The notes beneath the pieces were generated by a model. That model was given only the letters and a program-made list of their open reading frames with translations, did not search any database and had not been told where the DNA came from. Below are positions 1-7,380 of a DNA stretch of 11,662 bases, one piece after another. The stretch is taken from positions 1 to 11,662 of the forward strand of contig JAFRYJ010000182.1 in assembly GCA_017437705.1 (NCBI GenBank), read 5' to 3'. A program made the position numbers and the translations under genes. Source of the DNA: Lachnospiraceae bacterium (GTDB lineage Bacteria > Bacillota_A > Clostridia > Lachnospirales > Lachnospiraceae). The stretch's first letter is position 1; every line of letters starts with the position of its first letter.

Positions 1-16
1 GGGGCATGCCCCTTTT
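1..16 (-). terminator. Probable intrinsic terminator, cut by window edge
   Basis: A perfect inverted repeat (GGGG, loop CATG, CCCC) sits at the window edge, with AAAA/TTTT flanks that extend the stem. It lies about 32 bases past the stop codon of the small lipoprotein gene. On the minus strand it reads AAAAGGGGCATGCCCC, and the U-tract that would complete it lies outside the window. The shape would also work for a convergent gene. The placement is seen; the terminator function is inferred. Confidence 0.5.
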
Positions 17-48
17 AAAATGCCGGACTGACCGGTATTTCTGGTTGC

Positions 49-603
49 TTATTTTACAGGCTCCATGTCTGTGATCTTGACTTTATGGTCGTACCATTTT
101 CCCTTCGTGCCGACTATGGCAAGGTCGAATTCTTCGTCAAAAACAGGCACGGGAATATCAAAACCGTATACTTCTTCAGTGGTGCCGTCCTTGTAGGTAA
201 CGGTATCCGTTGTGGGCTGAAGAAGCTCTGCGCCTTCCTTCTGAGCGTCCTCGGCAAAGCCGGGATAAAGATTGACTATGGATTTTGATACAAGTGTGAT
301 GTGAGCAGTCGCTTTGCCGTCCTTAACGGTAACGGTACACTTGTCCTCCAGGGTCTCATTAATATGGAACATGGAGCTGTCTGTTGTAAATGTAGCCGTA
401 TATGTGCCGTCTGCAAACTCTGTCTTGCTGCCGCCGTCATCTGATTCTGTATTGCTGCTGCCTTCATCTGAGTCCGGCTTCCTGGCGCCGTCATCCGATT
501 CGATCGTCTTCCCGGACTCCGCAGGCTCACCAGCCTCGCTGCAGCCGGCAAGAATACCGAGACAAAGCATAAAAGCAACACATAATGCAATGATCCTTTT
601 CAT
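49..603 (-). CDS. Small surface lipoprotein of unknown function, downstream of the CbiK lipoprotein
   Basis: A 184-residue predicted lipoprotein. The N-terminus is a type II signal peptide (MKRI, a hydrophobic core, then the lipobox LAGC), which predicts lipidation of Cys21 and anchoring on the outer face of the membrane. Residues about 22-65 are a low-complexity linker rich in Asp, Ser, Glu and Gly with a repeated ESDDG-like unit. From about residue 67 a compact domain begins with DGTYTATFTTDSSMF and appears rich in beta strands, with no cysteine after the lipid anchor. I recall similar domains in clostridial proteins annotated as hypothetical or as iron-transport-associated (NEAT-like), but I cannot assign the family from sequence alone. 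The start has an excellent AAGGAGAGG eight bases upstream of the ATG. It follows the cobaltochelatase gene by 91 bases, has no promoter I can see, and therefore probably shares its cobalamin riboswitch. A cobalt-, haem- or corrinoid-binding role is inference. Confidence 0.85.
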   Translation of the reverse strand: MKRIIALCVAFMLCLGILAGCSEAGEPAESGKTIESDDGARKPDSDEGSSNTESDDGGSKTEFADGTYTATFTTDSSMFHINETLEDKCTVTVKDGKATAHITLVSKSIVNLYPGFAEDAQKEGAELLQPTTDTVTYKDGTTEEVYGFDIPVPVFDEEFDLAIVGTKGKWYDHKVKITDMEPVK

Positions 604-626
604 CTGATAACCTCTCCTTATGAAAT

Positions 627-656
627 ACTTCCCGGCACAGGCCCATGCCGGGAAGT
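627..656 (-). other. Intercistronic hairpin between cbiK and the small lipoprotein gene
   Basis: A perfect 11-bp inverted repeat (ACTTCCCGGCA and TGCCGGGAAGT) with an 8-base loop lies in the 91-base gap between the two lipoprotein genes. On the minus strand it is followed directly by ATTTCATAAGGAGAGG, the ribosome binding site of the next gene, and not by a U-tract. It is therefore unlikely to be a full terminator. More likely it protects the 3' end of the cbiK message, marks a processing site, or sets the ratio of the two proteins. The structure is seen; the function is inferred. Confidence 0.7.
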
Positions 657-694
657 TGTGTTAATGTGACCGATTTTTTATCCTATCTGTATTA

Positions 695-1927
695 TTACTG
701 GATCTCAGCTATAGCTGCTGCAGTATGGTCTACATAGATCTTCTGGATGTCTTCGATACGGCCGAGGCCTTCGATCTCGCACTCAACCAGATCAAAGGAA
801 GGCTCTGCCTTGAACATGCTCTTCCAGGAATCATCCTCGTCGCCTGCCATGTCGTTGTTGGCATGATCGCCTGCAACTACCATAAGAGGACGAAGGTAAA
901 CCTTTGTATAACCTGCCTCGATGACCTTTGTCATGATGTTTCCGCACTCGGTCTCTTCGGGCTCGCCTTCAACGGTACCGATGAATACGTTCTTGTAACC
1001 CATTACATTGGCTGTCTCCTGAACCTGGAGATAGGTGATCTTTGCAACGTGAGCTGTGCCGTGACCCATGAAAACGATAGCTGCGCCGTCAGCATCTGCT
1101 GCTGCGATGTCATCGTAACCTGCGCTCTTGGCTGCCTCGGCAACTGCGATCTGAGTAACGGCCTTCTTGTCATCGTTGATGATCGTAGCATCATCGCCAA
1201 CTTCGCCGAGAAGAGGCTCTGCGATAACGACCTTCTCGAATTTGTCTTTGTAAGCATCAACTTTTTCTACGAGCTCGTCATACTCTGCGCCGTGCATAAG
1301 ATGTGTGGGCTGGATAACAAGATTCTTAACGCCGTTGTCAACTGCTCTCTGAAGAGCCTCGTCAACGTTGTCGATCTTCTCGCCGTCACGTGCATATACA
1401 TGGTTGATGATGATCTGAGCCGTGAAAGCTCTTCTTACAGACCAGTCGGGATTAGCTTCTGCGATAGCCTTCTCGATGCCGCCTATATCAACAACACGGC
1501 TGTCGTTGAAAGAGGTGCCGAAGCTTACTACAAGGATCTCGTTCTCGCCGATCTCGTCCTGATTCAGGGGATCGTCCTTTGAAGCGTCGCCTGTGTCAAG
1601 CTCGAAATAATCTGCATCGGGAACAAGGGCCTTCTGCTCGTCTGTGAGCATATCCCAGCTCTGCTTTGCGGATTCGCACATGCCCATGGTATCTTCATTT
1701 GCTTCCTGTACCTGGATGGCTTCGATCTTAGCCTGCATCTCATCTGCTACCTGCTGGTTAACTTCTTCTTCACTGGGTGTTTCGGGCTCTTCCTCTGAGC
1801 CTTCTTCTGAACCTTCCTGGGACTCAACGGGTGTTGACTCTTCGGGTGTCTCTTCTTTCTTGCCGCAGGCTGCAAGCATTGTAGCTGCCATTGCGCCAAC
1901 AAGGAGGAGTGCTAAAAACTTCTTCAT
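695..1927 (-). CDS. cbiK: Surface lipoprotein sirohydrochlorin cobaltochelatase (CbiK family)
   Basis: A 410-residue class II chelatase that in its family inserts cobalt into sirohydrochlorin for anaerobic B12 synthesis. A signal peptide ends in MLAAC, so Cys21 should be lipidated and the enzyme held outside the membrane. Residues 22-55 are an acidic Glu/Ser/Pro linker. Residues about 57-110 form a helical module with MLTDEQKALV, a motif common in clostridial surface proteins. The CbiK domain starts near residue 130 (VVSFGTSFNDSR) and runs to the end. The two family histidines are visible as H209 in QPTHLMHGAEY and H289 in MGHGTAH, followed by the conserved GDHANNDMAGDEDDSW (353-368). Cytoplasmic CbiK is about 260-300 residues, so the extra length is the export and linker region. 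The ATG has GGGAG upstream. A cobalamin riboswitch precedes it. Desulfovibrio has a periplasmic haem-binding CbiK homologue, so a metal- or tetrapyrrole-scavenging role is possible here. Confidence 0.93.
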   Translation of the reverse strand: MKKFLALLLVGAMAATMLAACGKKEETPEESTPVESQEGSEEGSEEEPETPSEEEVNQQVADEMQAKIEAIQVQEANEDTMGMCESAKQSWDMLTDEQKALVPDADYFELDTGDASKDDPLNQDEIGENEILVVSFGTSFNDSRVVDIGGIEKAIAEANPDWSVRRAFTAQIIINHVYARDGEKIDNVDEALQRAVDNGVKNLVIQPTHLMHGAEYDELVEKVDAYKDKFEKVVIAEPLLGEVGDDATIINDDKKAVTQIAVAEAAKSAGYDDIAAADADGAAIVFMGHGTAHVAKITYLQVQETANVMGYKNVFIGTVEGEPEETECGNIMTKVIEAGYTKVYLRPLMVVAGDHANNDMAGDEDDSWKSMFKAEPSFDLVECEIEGLGRIEDIQKIYVDHTAAAIAEIQ

Positions 1928-1982
1928 TTTTTCTCCCTTTCATTCAATAAACTGTTTGTTTCGATCGAGAATAAACTCTCCA

Positions 1983-2022
1983 AAATGAAACAATTAGCCT
2001 CCGCCCTGTAATAGACGGAGGC
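1983..2022 (-). terminator. Terminator of the cobalamin riboswitch expression platform
   Basis: On the minus strand a GC-rich stem (GCCTCCG and CGGAGGC, 12-base loop) is followed by a T-rich run, TAATTGTTTCATTTT. It lies between the riboswitch aptamer and the cbiK ribosome binding site, about 55 bases before the start codon, as expected for transcriptional shut-off when cobalamin is bound. The T-run is interrupted, so read-through may be appreciable. Confidence 0.7.
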
Positions 2023-2096
2023 CATACGCGCAAAATGAGAGACCGCTGCCGATCCCTTACTTTCCTTATTGAACGCGTAATATATCCTCGTTATTA

Positions 2097-2280
2097 CGGG
2101 GTCGTATACCGGCAGGTCTCCTGACTTACGGACTTTCGTGCAGAGTGGCCTTCCCGTTTCCAGTGACTGGAGCGTTGCCGCATCCACTACTCTGCAAATA
2201 TCCGCTTACAGTGACGAGTTCGCTCGGGACTTGCACCCGATTCCCTTTTCACCGGTACCATCTCTGATACCGACACCGAT
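2097..2280 (-). promoter_or_regulatory. Cobalamin (adenosylcobalamin-type) riboswitch aptamer
   Basis: The minus strand carries the hallmark elements in order: GAAAAGGGAA (2250-2241), TCGGGTGCAAGTCCCGA (2240-2224), GTCACTGT (2215-2208), and the B12 box AAGTCAGGAGACCTGCCGG (2127-2109). A closing P1 helix can be drawn between 2278-2271 and 2104-2097 with one mismatch. The element sits between a promoter and a terminator ahead of a cobaltochelatase gene. The usual behaviour is repression when cobalamin is plentiful. The 3' side of P1 overlaps the left arm of a second hairpin (2098-2092 with 2082-2076), which could be part of the switching. Confidence 0.95.
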
Positions 2281-2298
2281 ACACATGTCACGAAGTGA

Positions 2299-2326
2299 AT
2301 TATAGCACTAAGACTGATTTAGTCAA
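2299..2326 (-). promoter_or_regulatory. Sigma-A promoter for the cobalamin-riboswitch operon
   Basis: On the minus strand TTGACT (2326-2321) and a perfect TATAAT (2304-2299) are separated by 16 bases. Transcription would start near 2292, about a dozen bases upstream of the riboswitch. It lies downstream of the terminator that closes the preceding operon. Confidence 0.82.
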
Positions 2327-2360
2327 TGATTTTGGATACTTTGCCCCGAAATGTTTCTAT

Positions 2361-2402
2361 TAAAATACTAAAGGAAATGCCCGGTTTTCAGGCATTTCCT
2401 TT
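2361..2402 (-). terminator. Intrinsic terminator closing the T-box operon
   Basis: A perfect 12-bp stem (AAAGGAAATGCC and GGCATTTCCTTT, 9-base loop, 2370-2402) is followed on the minus strand by AGTATTTTA. It sits about 30 bases past the nitroreductase stop codon and just before the promoter of the riboswitch unit, so it separates the two transcription units. The A/T-rich ends of the stem could also act on the other strand. Confidence 0.8.
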
Positions 2403-2431
2403 GCTTAAAGACGATATCCGCCGTGAACTGT

Positions 2432-2956
2432 TTATTTTTTAAAGAGCCTTCCGGGCCTGCGCTCCGGCACAGCGGTGTTCTCCACTGCTGCATAGCCCAG
2501 GATAAGATTGCCGATGCCCTCGTATTCGTCGGGAATGCCGAGCTCCCTTAAGATGGCCCTGCCTTCTTCATCCTCGAAGACCTCCTTGGCCCTGTGGATC
2601 CAGCAGTTGCCCAGTCCCAGAGATGATGCCGCCAGCATCATGTTCTCCAGCATACAGCTTCCGTCGTAGATATAGGTGAATACGTTGGTGTCGCCAAGTA
2701 CGGGGATAACTACAGGTGCATTGTAGAAAGGATCCACACGCTTCTTGGGATCGTATTTTGCATTGAGGGCGGACAGCTTGTCCCTGGTCTCCTTGTCCGT
2801 TACGACAAGGGCGATGCCGGCCTGCCTGTTCATGCCGCTGGGCGCCGTGAGACCTGCCTCCACGATGATATCGATCAGTTCCTGAGGCACGGGGTCTGAT
2901 TTGTACTTTTTGCAGCTCCTTCTGTTGATGATGTTCTCAATAACCTCGTTTGTCAT
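2432..2956 (-). CDS. Nitroreductase family protein (FMN-dependent oxidoreductase)
   Basis: A 174-residue protein of the nitroreductase fold, usually a homodimer with FMN that reduces quinones, nitro compounds or enones with NAD(P)H. Visible family features are NRRSCKKYKSDPVP near residues 11-24 (phosphate-binding Arg/Ser region), TAPSGMNRQ (37-45), and the FMN-contacting block beginning GSCMLENMMLAASSLGLG (98-115), followed by a C-terminal NLILGY strand. It is of the short class. A strong AAAGGAG lies 8 bases before the ATG. It is the last gene of the T-box operon, 34 bases after the cupin gene and followed by a terminator. The substrate cannot be read from sequence. It does not look like BluB, and its nearness to the B12 unit appears incidental because a terminator lies between. 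Confidence 0.9.
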   Translation of the reverse strand: MTNEVIENIINRRSCKKYKSDPVPQELIDIIVEAGLTAPSGMNRQAGIALVVTDKETRDKLSALNAKYDPKKRVDPFYNAPVVIPVLGDTNVFTYIYDGSCMLENMMLAASSLGLGNCWIHRAKEVFEDEEGRAILRELGIPDEYEGIGNLILGYAAVENTAVPERRPGRLFKK

Positions 2957-2990
2957 AGCATTTTCTCCTTTTGTCGTATGTTATTGCCTT

Positions 2991-3464
2991 TTATGCATAT
3001 GCAAGCCTTTCAATATCCGCTCTGTACTCGGGGTAAGCCTTTAAAAGCTCCTCCTTATGTACGAGCCGGAAGCCCTCGTATCTGAAGGAAGGCACCGTAA
3101 CGCAGGAAACAAAGGTATAGCTCGCGGTGTCCCAGTTCTCGGCGGCAAATACAGCCCCCTTCGGGATGATGACCTGTACCTCGCCTGCAGTTCCGTTTCC
3201 GAGGAAATGTATCTCCCTGCGGCCGCCCCAGAAGACCGTAAGCTTCATTCCGCAGCCCTCATGGAAATACCAGACCTCGTTGCAGTCCAGCTGATGGAAA
3301 TGGGACACATCGGTCCCGTCCAGAAGGAAACAGATGCTGCCCGCCAGGGCTCTGCCGTCAACTGTCTGGGCAGAGGTCCATCTCTCGGCGAACCATCCTC
3401 CTTCGGGATGGGGCTGAAGACCGTATTTCTTTTTCAATTCCGCTGACGCGAAATTTTCAATCAT
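2991..3464 (-). CDS. Cupin superfamily protein, DUF985 type
   Basis: A 157-residue single-domain protein of the DUF985 branch of the RmlC-like cupins. Evidence is the early PHPEGGWFAERW block (residues 18-29; the family usually reads PHPEGGYY.E), the metal- or ligand-site region SHFHQLDCNEVWYFHEG (54-70, with H55, H57, E63 and H68), and a distal TVPSFRYEGFRL block like the family VxPGFxFEDFEL. The length matches the family. The biochemical function of DUF985 is not settled; sugar or keto-acid binding or isomerisation are reasonable guesses. Its ATG overlaps the stop codon of the preceding Dabb gene by four bases (ATGA), which implies translational coupling, and it lies inside the seven-gene T-box operon. 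Confidence 0.88.
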   Translation of the reverse strand: MIENFASAELKKKYGLQPHPEGGWFAERWTSAQTVDGRALAGSICFLLDGTDVSHFHQLDCNEVWYFHEGCGMKLTVFWGGRREIHFLGNGTAGEVQVIIPKGAVFAAENWDTASYTFVSCVTVPSFRYEGFRLVHKEELLKAYPEYRADIERLAYA

Positions 3465-3757
3465 TCAGATCCCTCCAGATCAAAAGTGATCTTGGACGCC
3501 ACCATGGGTCCCGCAAAGGAAATAAAGTCCTTATGCTCCGCAGACTCAAGATACACCGGCAGCACACCAGCGTCTGCCATTCTGAGTATTATGAGGAGAT
3601 CCATGTTCTCAGCCCTGTCGGCGGCGTTCCTTATAATTTTAACATCATCTATAAGGATATCCGAATCCAGAAATCTTTCAAGTCTATTCCGCGATTCTTT
3701 TATAAAATTATCGATATCGACATCATCCTTCAGCTTCAGAAGCAAATAGTGTAACAT
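3461..3757 (-). CDS. Dabb-like (stress-responsive alpha-beta barrel) small protein
   Basis: A 98-residue protein with the pattern of the Dabb dimeric ferredoxin-like fold: an initial strand MLHYLLLKLKDDVD, a helix carrying IKESRNRLERFL, a middle strand, and an ending with a helix and strand (VYLESAEHKDFISF.GPMVASKITFDLEG) resembling the family Y..HP.H..F. Such proteins are small dimers; some act as cyclases or monooxygenase-like enzymes, but most have no known role. The usual His in HKDF is present. It follows the transporter gene by 9 bases and overlaps the cupin start by 4, so it is certainly in the same message. The family call is moderate; function unknown. Confidence 0.7.
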   Translation of the reverse strand: MLHYLLLKLKDDVDIDNFIKESRNRLERFLDSDILIDDVKIIRNAADRAENMDLLIILRMADAGVLPVYLESAEHKDFISFAGPMVASKITFDLEGSE

Positions 3758-3766
3758 GTCTTCCTC

Positions 3767-5233
3767 CTAGATATATAAGGGCATTCCGATCATCGGGCCC
3801 ACGAAATATGAAACCAGTACTACTATGACAGTCCACACAAGCATGGTTATGAGGCCCGGTTTGATCGGATCCTTCATATCCCAGTATCCGTGCTGATATG
3901 TAAGCACCACATTGGTCTGAACACCGAGCACCGTGGTGCAGCTGCCCAGATACATTGCCGGCAGCAGGATCAGCGAAGGATTCATGCCGTTGGCGATGAC
4001 CAGCGGAGTAAATGCCGTTATAACAACGGCTATGATGCCGAGGGTGGCGTTGGCGCAGAAGTTTATAAGCACGGTCATGGTGAGAGCCATGATGAACATC
4101 AGTACCAGCGGTGAAAGCCCTATGGTCCATCCGAACAGGTTGTTTACCAGCCATTCACCCAGCTGTGCGTTGCTTATCATGTTTGCGATTATCGGTGTAA
4201 ATCCGATAAGGATAAGCACGTCCATCGGCAGATTCTGCAATGCTTCCTTGGGCTTTACCACGCCTATGATCGGCGCGATGCACAGGAATCCGCAAAGCAG
4301 GGCCGCAATGGGAGTGGAAAGGAAACCGGTTATCATGCTGATCACCATGAAGGCAACTATAATGATCCACCTGAGCTCAGCTCCGCATATGGGACCCAGC
4401 TCCTTCAGCTTCTCCCTGAAGGAATCGGTGTCGACGTTTTCATTCTGGCCCTTGGATTTAACTTTGAAGCACTTTGAATAAATAAGCCAGGTGGGTATTA
4501 TCATGATAATGCCCGATATAACACCGGGTATCGCCCACTGATTGTAGGATACCGTATAAGCCTGCTCCGTGGCAGCTTCCAGCATGGATATGCCCATCAT
4601 GTTCGTACTGGGGCTTCCGGTTATAAGGGCTATGCCGCCGATCATTGATGCCATCGGTATGCCGAGCATTATAGCTTTGCCCAGGCCGCTGACGCCCTTT
4701 TCCTCACCCATCTCCTCCAGGATGGCCAGTGAAATGGAAGCCATAACGATAGTTGTTCCGAGGTTGGAAACAAAGGCCGAAACAACTGCAGTTGCCGTGA
4801 TTATGGCCAGAAGTATCAGAGACGGCGATCTGCCAAGTCTTGACAGAAAGAAGTATGCAACTCTTTTTGCCACTTTGGTGTGTGATGCACCCATGGACAC
4901 GATCAACATTCCTATCATCATCGCAAAGGGCGATGAACCGAATGCTGTCGAGAAATCACCGAAGCTGAACAGACCCAGAAGCAGTCCTCCCACTACCAGC
5001 AGTATACAGGTGGGGCCAAGGGGTATGCAGTTCGTTATCCAGATATATATAACGGAAAGAAGCAGAGCCAGCGTCTTCCCCGCCACCGGTGAGATATTGT
5101 CCAGCGGCAGCAGCATGAACACGATGAAGATAACTGCGGCAACTATAAGGTGTATCGCCTGTTTTTTACCGACGGGCTGGCCGGTGCTTTCGCCCTTCAG
5201 ATCGAAGAAGGGATCTCTTTTCATTTTATCCAT
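3767..5233 (-). CDS. SLC13/DASS-family sodium-coupled anion transporter
   Basis: A 488-residue integral membrane protein with roughly a dozen hydrophobic segments and a short charged cytoplasmic N-terminus. The internal repeat of the divalent anion:Na+ symporters is visible: SNLGTT (156-161) stands where the family has its first SNT motif, ITGSPSTNMM (204-213) matches the TGTPPNL sodium-site loop, and CANAT (393-397) stands where the second SNT motif should be. Known relatives carry di- or tricarboxylates, sulfate or related anions. The variant motifs make the substrate unpredictable. Context is the middle of an operon with a hydroxyacid dehydrogenase and a dehydratase, which suggests an organic hydroxy acid as cargo (inference). 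It starts 4 bases after the VOC gene and ends 9 bases before the Dabb gene. Confidence 0.88.
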   Translation of the reverse strand: MDKMKRDPFFDLKGESTGQPVGKKQAIHLIVAAVIFIVFMLLPLDNISPVAGKTLALLLSVIYIWITNCIPLGPTCILLVVGGLLLGLFSFGDFSTAFGSSPFAMMIGMLIVSMGASHTKVAKRVAYFFLSRLGRSPSLILLAIITATAVVSAFVSNLGTTIVMASISLAILEEMGEEKGVSGLGKAIMLGIPMASMIGGIALITGSPSTNMMGISMLEAATEQAYTVSYNQWAIPGVISGIIMIIPTWLIYSKCFKVKSKGQNENVDTDSFREKLKELGPICGAELRWIIIVAFMVISMITGFLSTPIAALLCGFLCIAPIIGVVKPKEALQNLPMDVLILIGFTPIIANMISNAQLGEWLVNNLFGWTIGLSPLVLMFIMALTMTVLINFCANATLGIIAVVITAFTPLVIANGMNPSLILLPAMYLGSCTTVLGVQTNVVLTYQHGYWDMKDPIKPGLITMLVWTVIVVLVSYFVGPMIGMPLYI

Positions 5234-5237
5234 TTTC

Positions 5238-5684
5238 CTACTCTCCTGATGCCATGTTTTTTCTTTGAATAAACTCTATGCAGATGCCGTTGCAGTCGTG
5301 TATGAAGCATATCTTCTCACGTACTCCGGCCTCCTTGCATTCCATTATTTTCGGACCTGTAACGATCTCGACGCCTTCTGATGCAAGCTGTTTTGCCAGC
5401 TCGTCCACATCATCCGTAAGGAAGGCAATATGCTTTGTCCCCTGGATCTTCTGGTCCTCGTGGGGATCGAGACGCTCCGGAGGCACCGGCGAAGTATCAT
5501 CGTGCCTGAACATTTCGATCTCGAAATCTCCGTTTCGCACAAAGGCCAGCTGGGCTCTGTGGGATCTTAAATACATCCTGAATACAAGTTCAAAACCGAG
5601 ATGCTCTTTGTACCATTTAAGGGACTCATCAAGGTCGTTTACGCTTATGCTCAGATGAATGGGTTTGATTTTAATATCTGCCAT
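5238..5684 (-). CDS. VOC superfamily (glyoxalase/bleomycin-resistance fold) protein
   Basis: With the ATG at 5684 this is a 148-residue vicinal-oxygen-chelate protein. Two beta-alpha-beta-beta-beta modules are visible: PIHLSISVNDLDESLKWY (8-25) ending at EIEMF, and GTKHIAFLTDDVDEL (82-96) ending at GICIEFIQ. The four metal-ligand positions appear intact as H10, E57, H85 and E137, so it could be a metal-dependent lyase, isomerase or epimerase. The alternative start is a GTG nine bases upstream (5693). I prefer the ATG because AAGGTGG ends five to six bases before it. It follows the IlvD-family gene by about 10 bases and precedes the transporter by 4. The actual reaction cannot be predicted; glyoxalase I, methylmalonyl-CoA epimerase-like and dioxygenase relatives all share this fold. 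Confidence 0.87.
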   Translation of the reverse strand: MADIKIKPIHLSISVNDLDESLKWYKEHLGFELVFRMYLRSHRAQLAFVRNGDFEIEMFRHDDTSPVPPERLDPHEDQKIQGTKHIAFLTDDVDELAKQLASEGVEIVTGPKIMECKEAGVREKICFIHDCNGICIEFIQRKNMASGE

Positions 5685-5694
5685 ACTTCCCACC

Positions 5695-7368
5695 TTACCT
5701 TTCGTCCGGCGTCTTCAGCACAGCGCCTTCACAGGCTGATGTTACCATGGATGCATATCGTTTAAGCCAACCGGAGACTTTTCTCCGTGGACCGCCTTTA
5801 TATGCGGCCCTCCTCTTTTCGATCTCCTCTTCGGAAACCAGGAGTTCCAGTTTCCTTCCGGGGATGTCGATGGAGATGATGTCACCGGGCTCCACCAGCG
5901 ACAGAAGTCCTCCGTCGGCCGCCTCGGGAGAAATGTGGCCTATGGCCGCCCCCCTGGTGACTCCGGAGAAACGTCCGTCCGTTATCAGCGCCACCTGTCC
6001 GTCCAGGCCCTGCCCCGCGATAAGGGCAGTGGGCGTCAGCATCTCCTGCATGCCGGGGCCTCCTCTGGGGCCTTCGTACCTGATGACCACCACATCACCG
6101 GGCTCCAGTTCTCCCCGAAGGATGCCCGCCGTCGCATCGTTTTCGCTTTCGTAGATCCTTGCGGGTCCTTTATGTACCATCATGTTCTCCAAAACGGCGC
6201 CCTGCTTTACAACGGCTCCGTCCGGACAGAGGTTTCCTCTCATTACGGCGAGGCCGCCCTCGTTCCTGAAGGGATCGTTGTATCTCCTTATGACCTTTCC
6301 GTCGGCCGCCGGCACTCCCTTAAGCTGCTCTGAGAGAGGCTTCATCGTTACTCCCACGGTGTCGCCGTTCAGCTTCCCGTTAATAAGAAGCTCCTTCATG
6401 ATCGCCTGGATGCCACCCACAGCGTACAGGTCCTCCATGTATACGGCTGCCGCAGGCTGAAGCTTGCATATCTGGCATGTGTCGCGGCTGATGGAATCGA
6501 TATATTCCAGATCCAGTTTCTTATCCAGCTCGTTGGCTATCGCCGGCAGATGGAGCATCGTGTTGGTGGAGCACCCAACGGCCATCTCGACCCTGAGCGC
6601 ATTCTCAAAGGCCTTGTCCGTAAGGATGTCAGAGGGTTTGATGTCCTTCTCAAGAAGCTCCATCACCTGCATTCCTGCATCCTTAGCGAGCCTTCTCCTG
6701 GCGGACATCACTGCGGGAATGGTCCCGTTTCCGGGGAGCGCCAGCCCCAGGGTCTCCGTCAGGCAGTTCATGGAATTTGCTGTATACATGCCGGCGCAGG
6801 AACCGCAGCCGGGACATGCATTGTCTTCTATCTCTTTTATCTGGGCGTCTGTAAGCTCGCCTATGCTGTGCTTTCCCACGGCCTCGGTCACATCGGTGCC
6901 GGCTATCCTGCGGCCTTCGAAGCGTCCGGCCATCATGGGTCCGCCGCTCACAAAGATACTGGGAATATCCATCCTGCAGGCGGCCATCAGCATTCCCGGG
7001 ACGATCTTGTCGCAGTTGGGAATGAATACCGCTGCGTCCACCGGCATGCCCATCAGCATGGATTCTATGGAATCGGCGATGATCTCGCGGCTGGGCAGCG
7101 AGTACTTCATGCCCGTGTGGTCCATGGCTATGGCATCACAGATGCCTATGGTATTGAATTCAAAGGGAACGCCGCCTGCCATGCGGATCCCGGCCTTCAC
7201 GGCCTCAGCGATCTCGTTCAGATGGATGTGCCCGGGCACCATTTCGTTGTGGGAATTCACCACTGCCACGAATGGTCTTTCCATCTCGCGGTCGGTTATT
7301 GTCATTGCCTTCAGCATCGCTTTCTGCGGCACCGTCAGCGGCCCTTTCTTTATCTGATCACTTCTCAT
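5695..7368 (-). CDS. ilvD: IlvD/Edd-family dihydroxy-acid dehydratase (IlvD or a paralogue)
   Basis: A 557-residue iron-sulfur dehydratase. The family removes water from 2,3-dihydroxy acids to give 2-keto acids; IlvD makes the keto acids for valine and isoleucine, while relatives act on sugar acids. Visible are [13 protein letters not shown] (38-50), the catalytic stretch [10 protein letters not shown] (117-126: C119 cluster ligand, D120, and K121, the lysine carbamylated in relatives), CPGCGSC (185-191) with [13 protein letters not shown] after it, and [19 protein letters not shown] (465-483) with S468 as the likely base. Position 46 is Gly (VPGH) rather than the Cys found in the [2Fe-2S] subgroup, so this is the E. 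coli-like [4Fe-4S] type. Length is normal. It follows the dehydrogenase by 12 bases with AAGGAG overlapping that stop codon. No other ilv gene is nearby and the neighbours are catabolic in style, so a different substrate is possible. Confidence 0.87.
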   Translation of the reverse strand: MRSDQIKKGPLTVPQKAMLKAMTITDREMERPFVAVVNSHNEMVPGHIHLNEIAEAVKAGIRMAGGVPFEFNTIGICDAIAMDHTGMKYSLPSREIIADSIESMLMGMPVDAAVFIPNCDKIVPGMLMAACRMDIPSIFVSGGPMMAGRFEGRRIAGTDVTEAVGKHSIGELTDAQIKEIEDNACPGCGSCAGMYTANSMNCLTETLGLALPGNGTIPAVMSARRRLAKDAGMQVMELLEKDIKPSDILTDKAFENALRVEMAVGCSTNTMLHLPAIANELDKKLDLEYIDSISRDTCQICKLQPAAAVYMEDLYAVGGIQAIMKELLINGKLNGDTVGVTMKPLSEQLKGVPAADGKVIRRYNDPFRNEGGLAVMRGNLCPDGAVVKQGAVLENMMVHKGPARIYESENDATAGILRGELEPGDVVVIRYEGPRGGPGMQEMLTPTALIAGQGLDGQVALITDGRFSGVTRGAAIGHISPEAADGGLLSLVEPGDIISIDIPGRKLELLVSEEEIEKRRAAYKGGPRRKVSGWLKRYASMVTSACEGAVLKTPDER

Positions 7369-7380
7369 TATGTCTGCTCC

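Noticed and set aside
1924..2187. An 87-codon open frame on the minus strand ahead of cbiK.
   Set aside because: It lies inside the cobalamin riboswitch and its terminator, resembles no protein, and overlaps the cbiK start in another frame.
2432..2956. Nitroreductase as a BluB-like B12 lower-ligand synthase because it adjoins a B12 riboswitch.
   Set aside because: A terminator and a new promoter separate it from the riboswitch unit, and the short sequence reads as a generic nitroreductase without features I associate with BluB.
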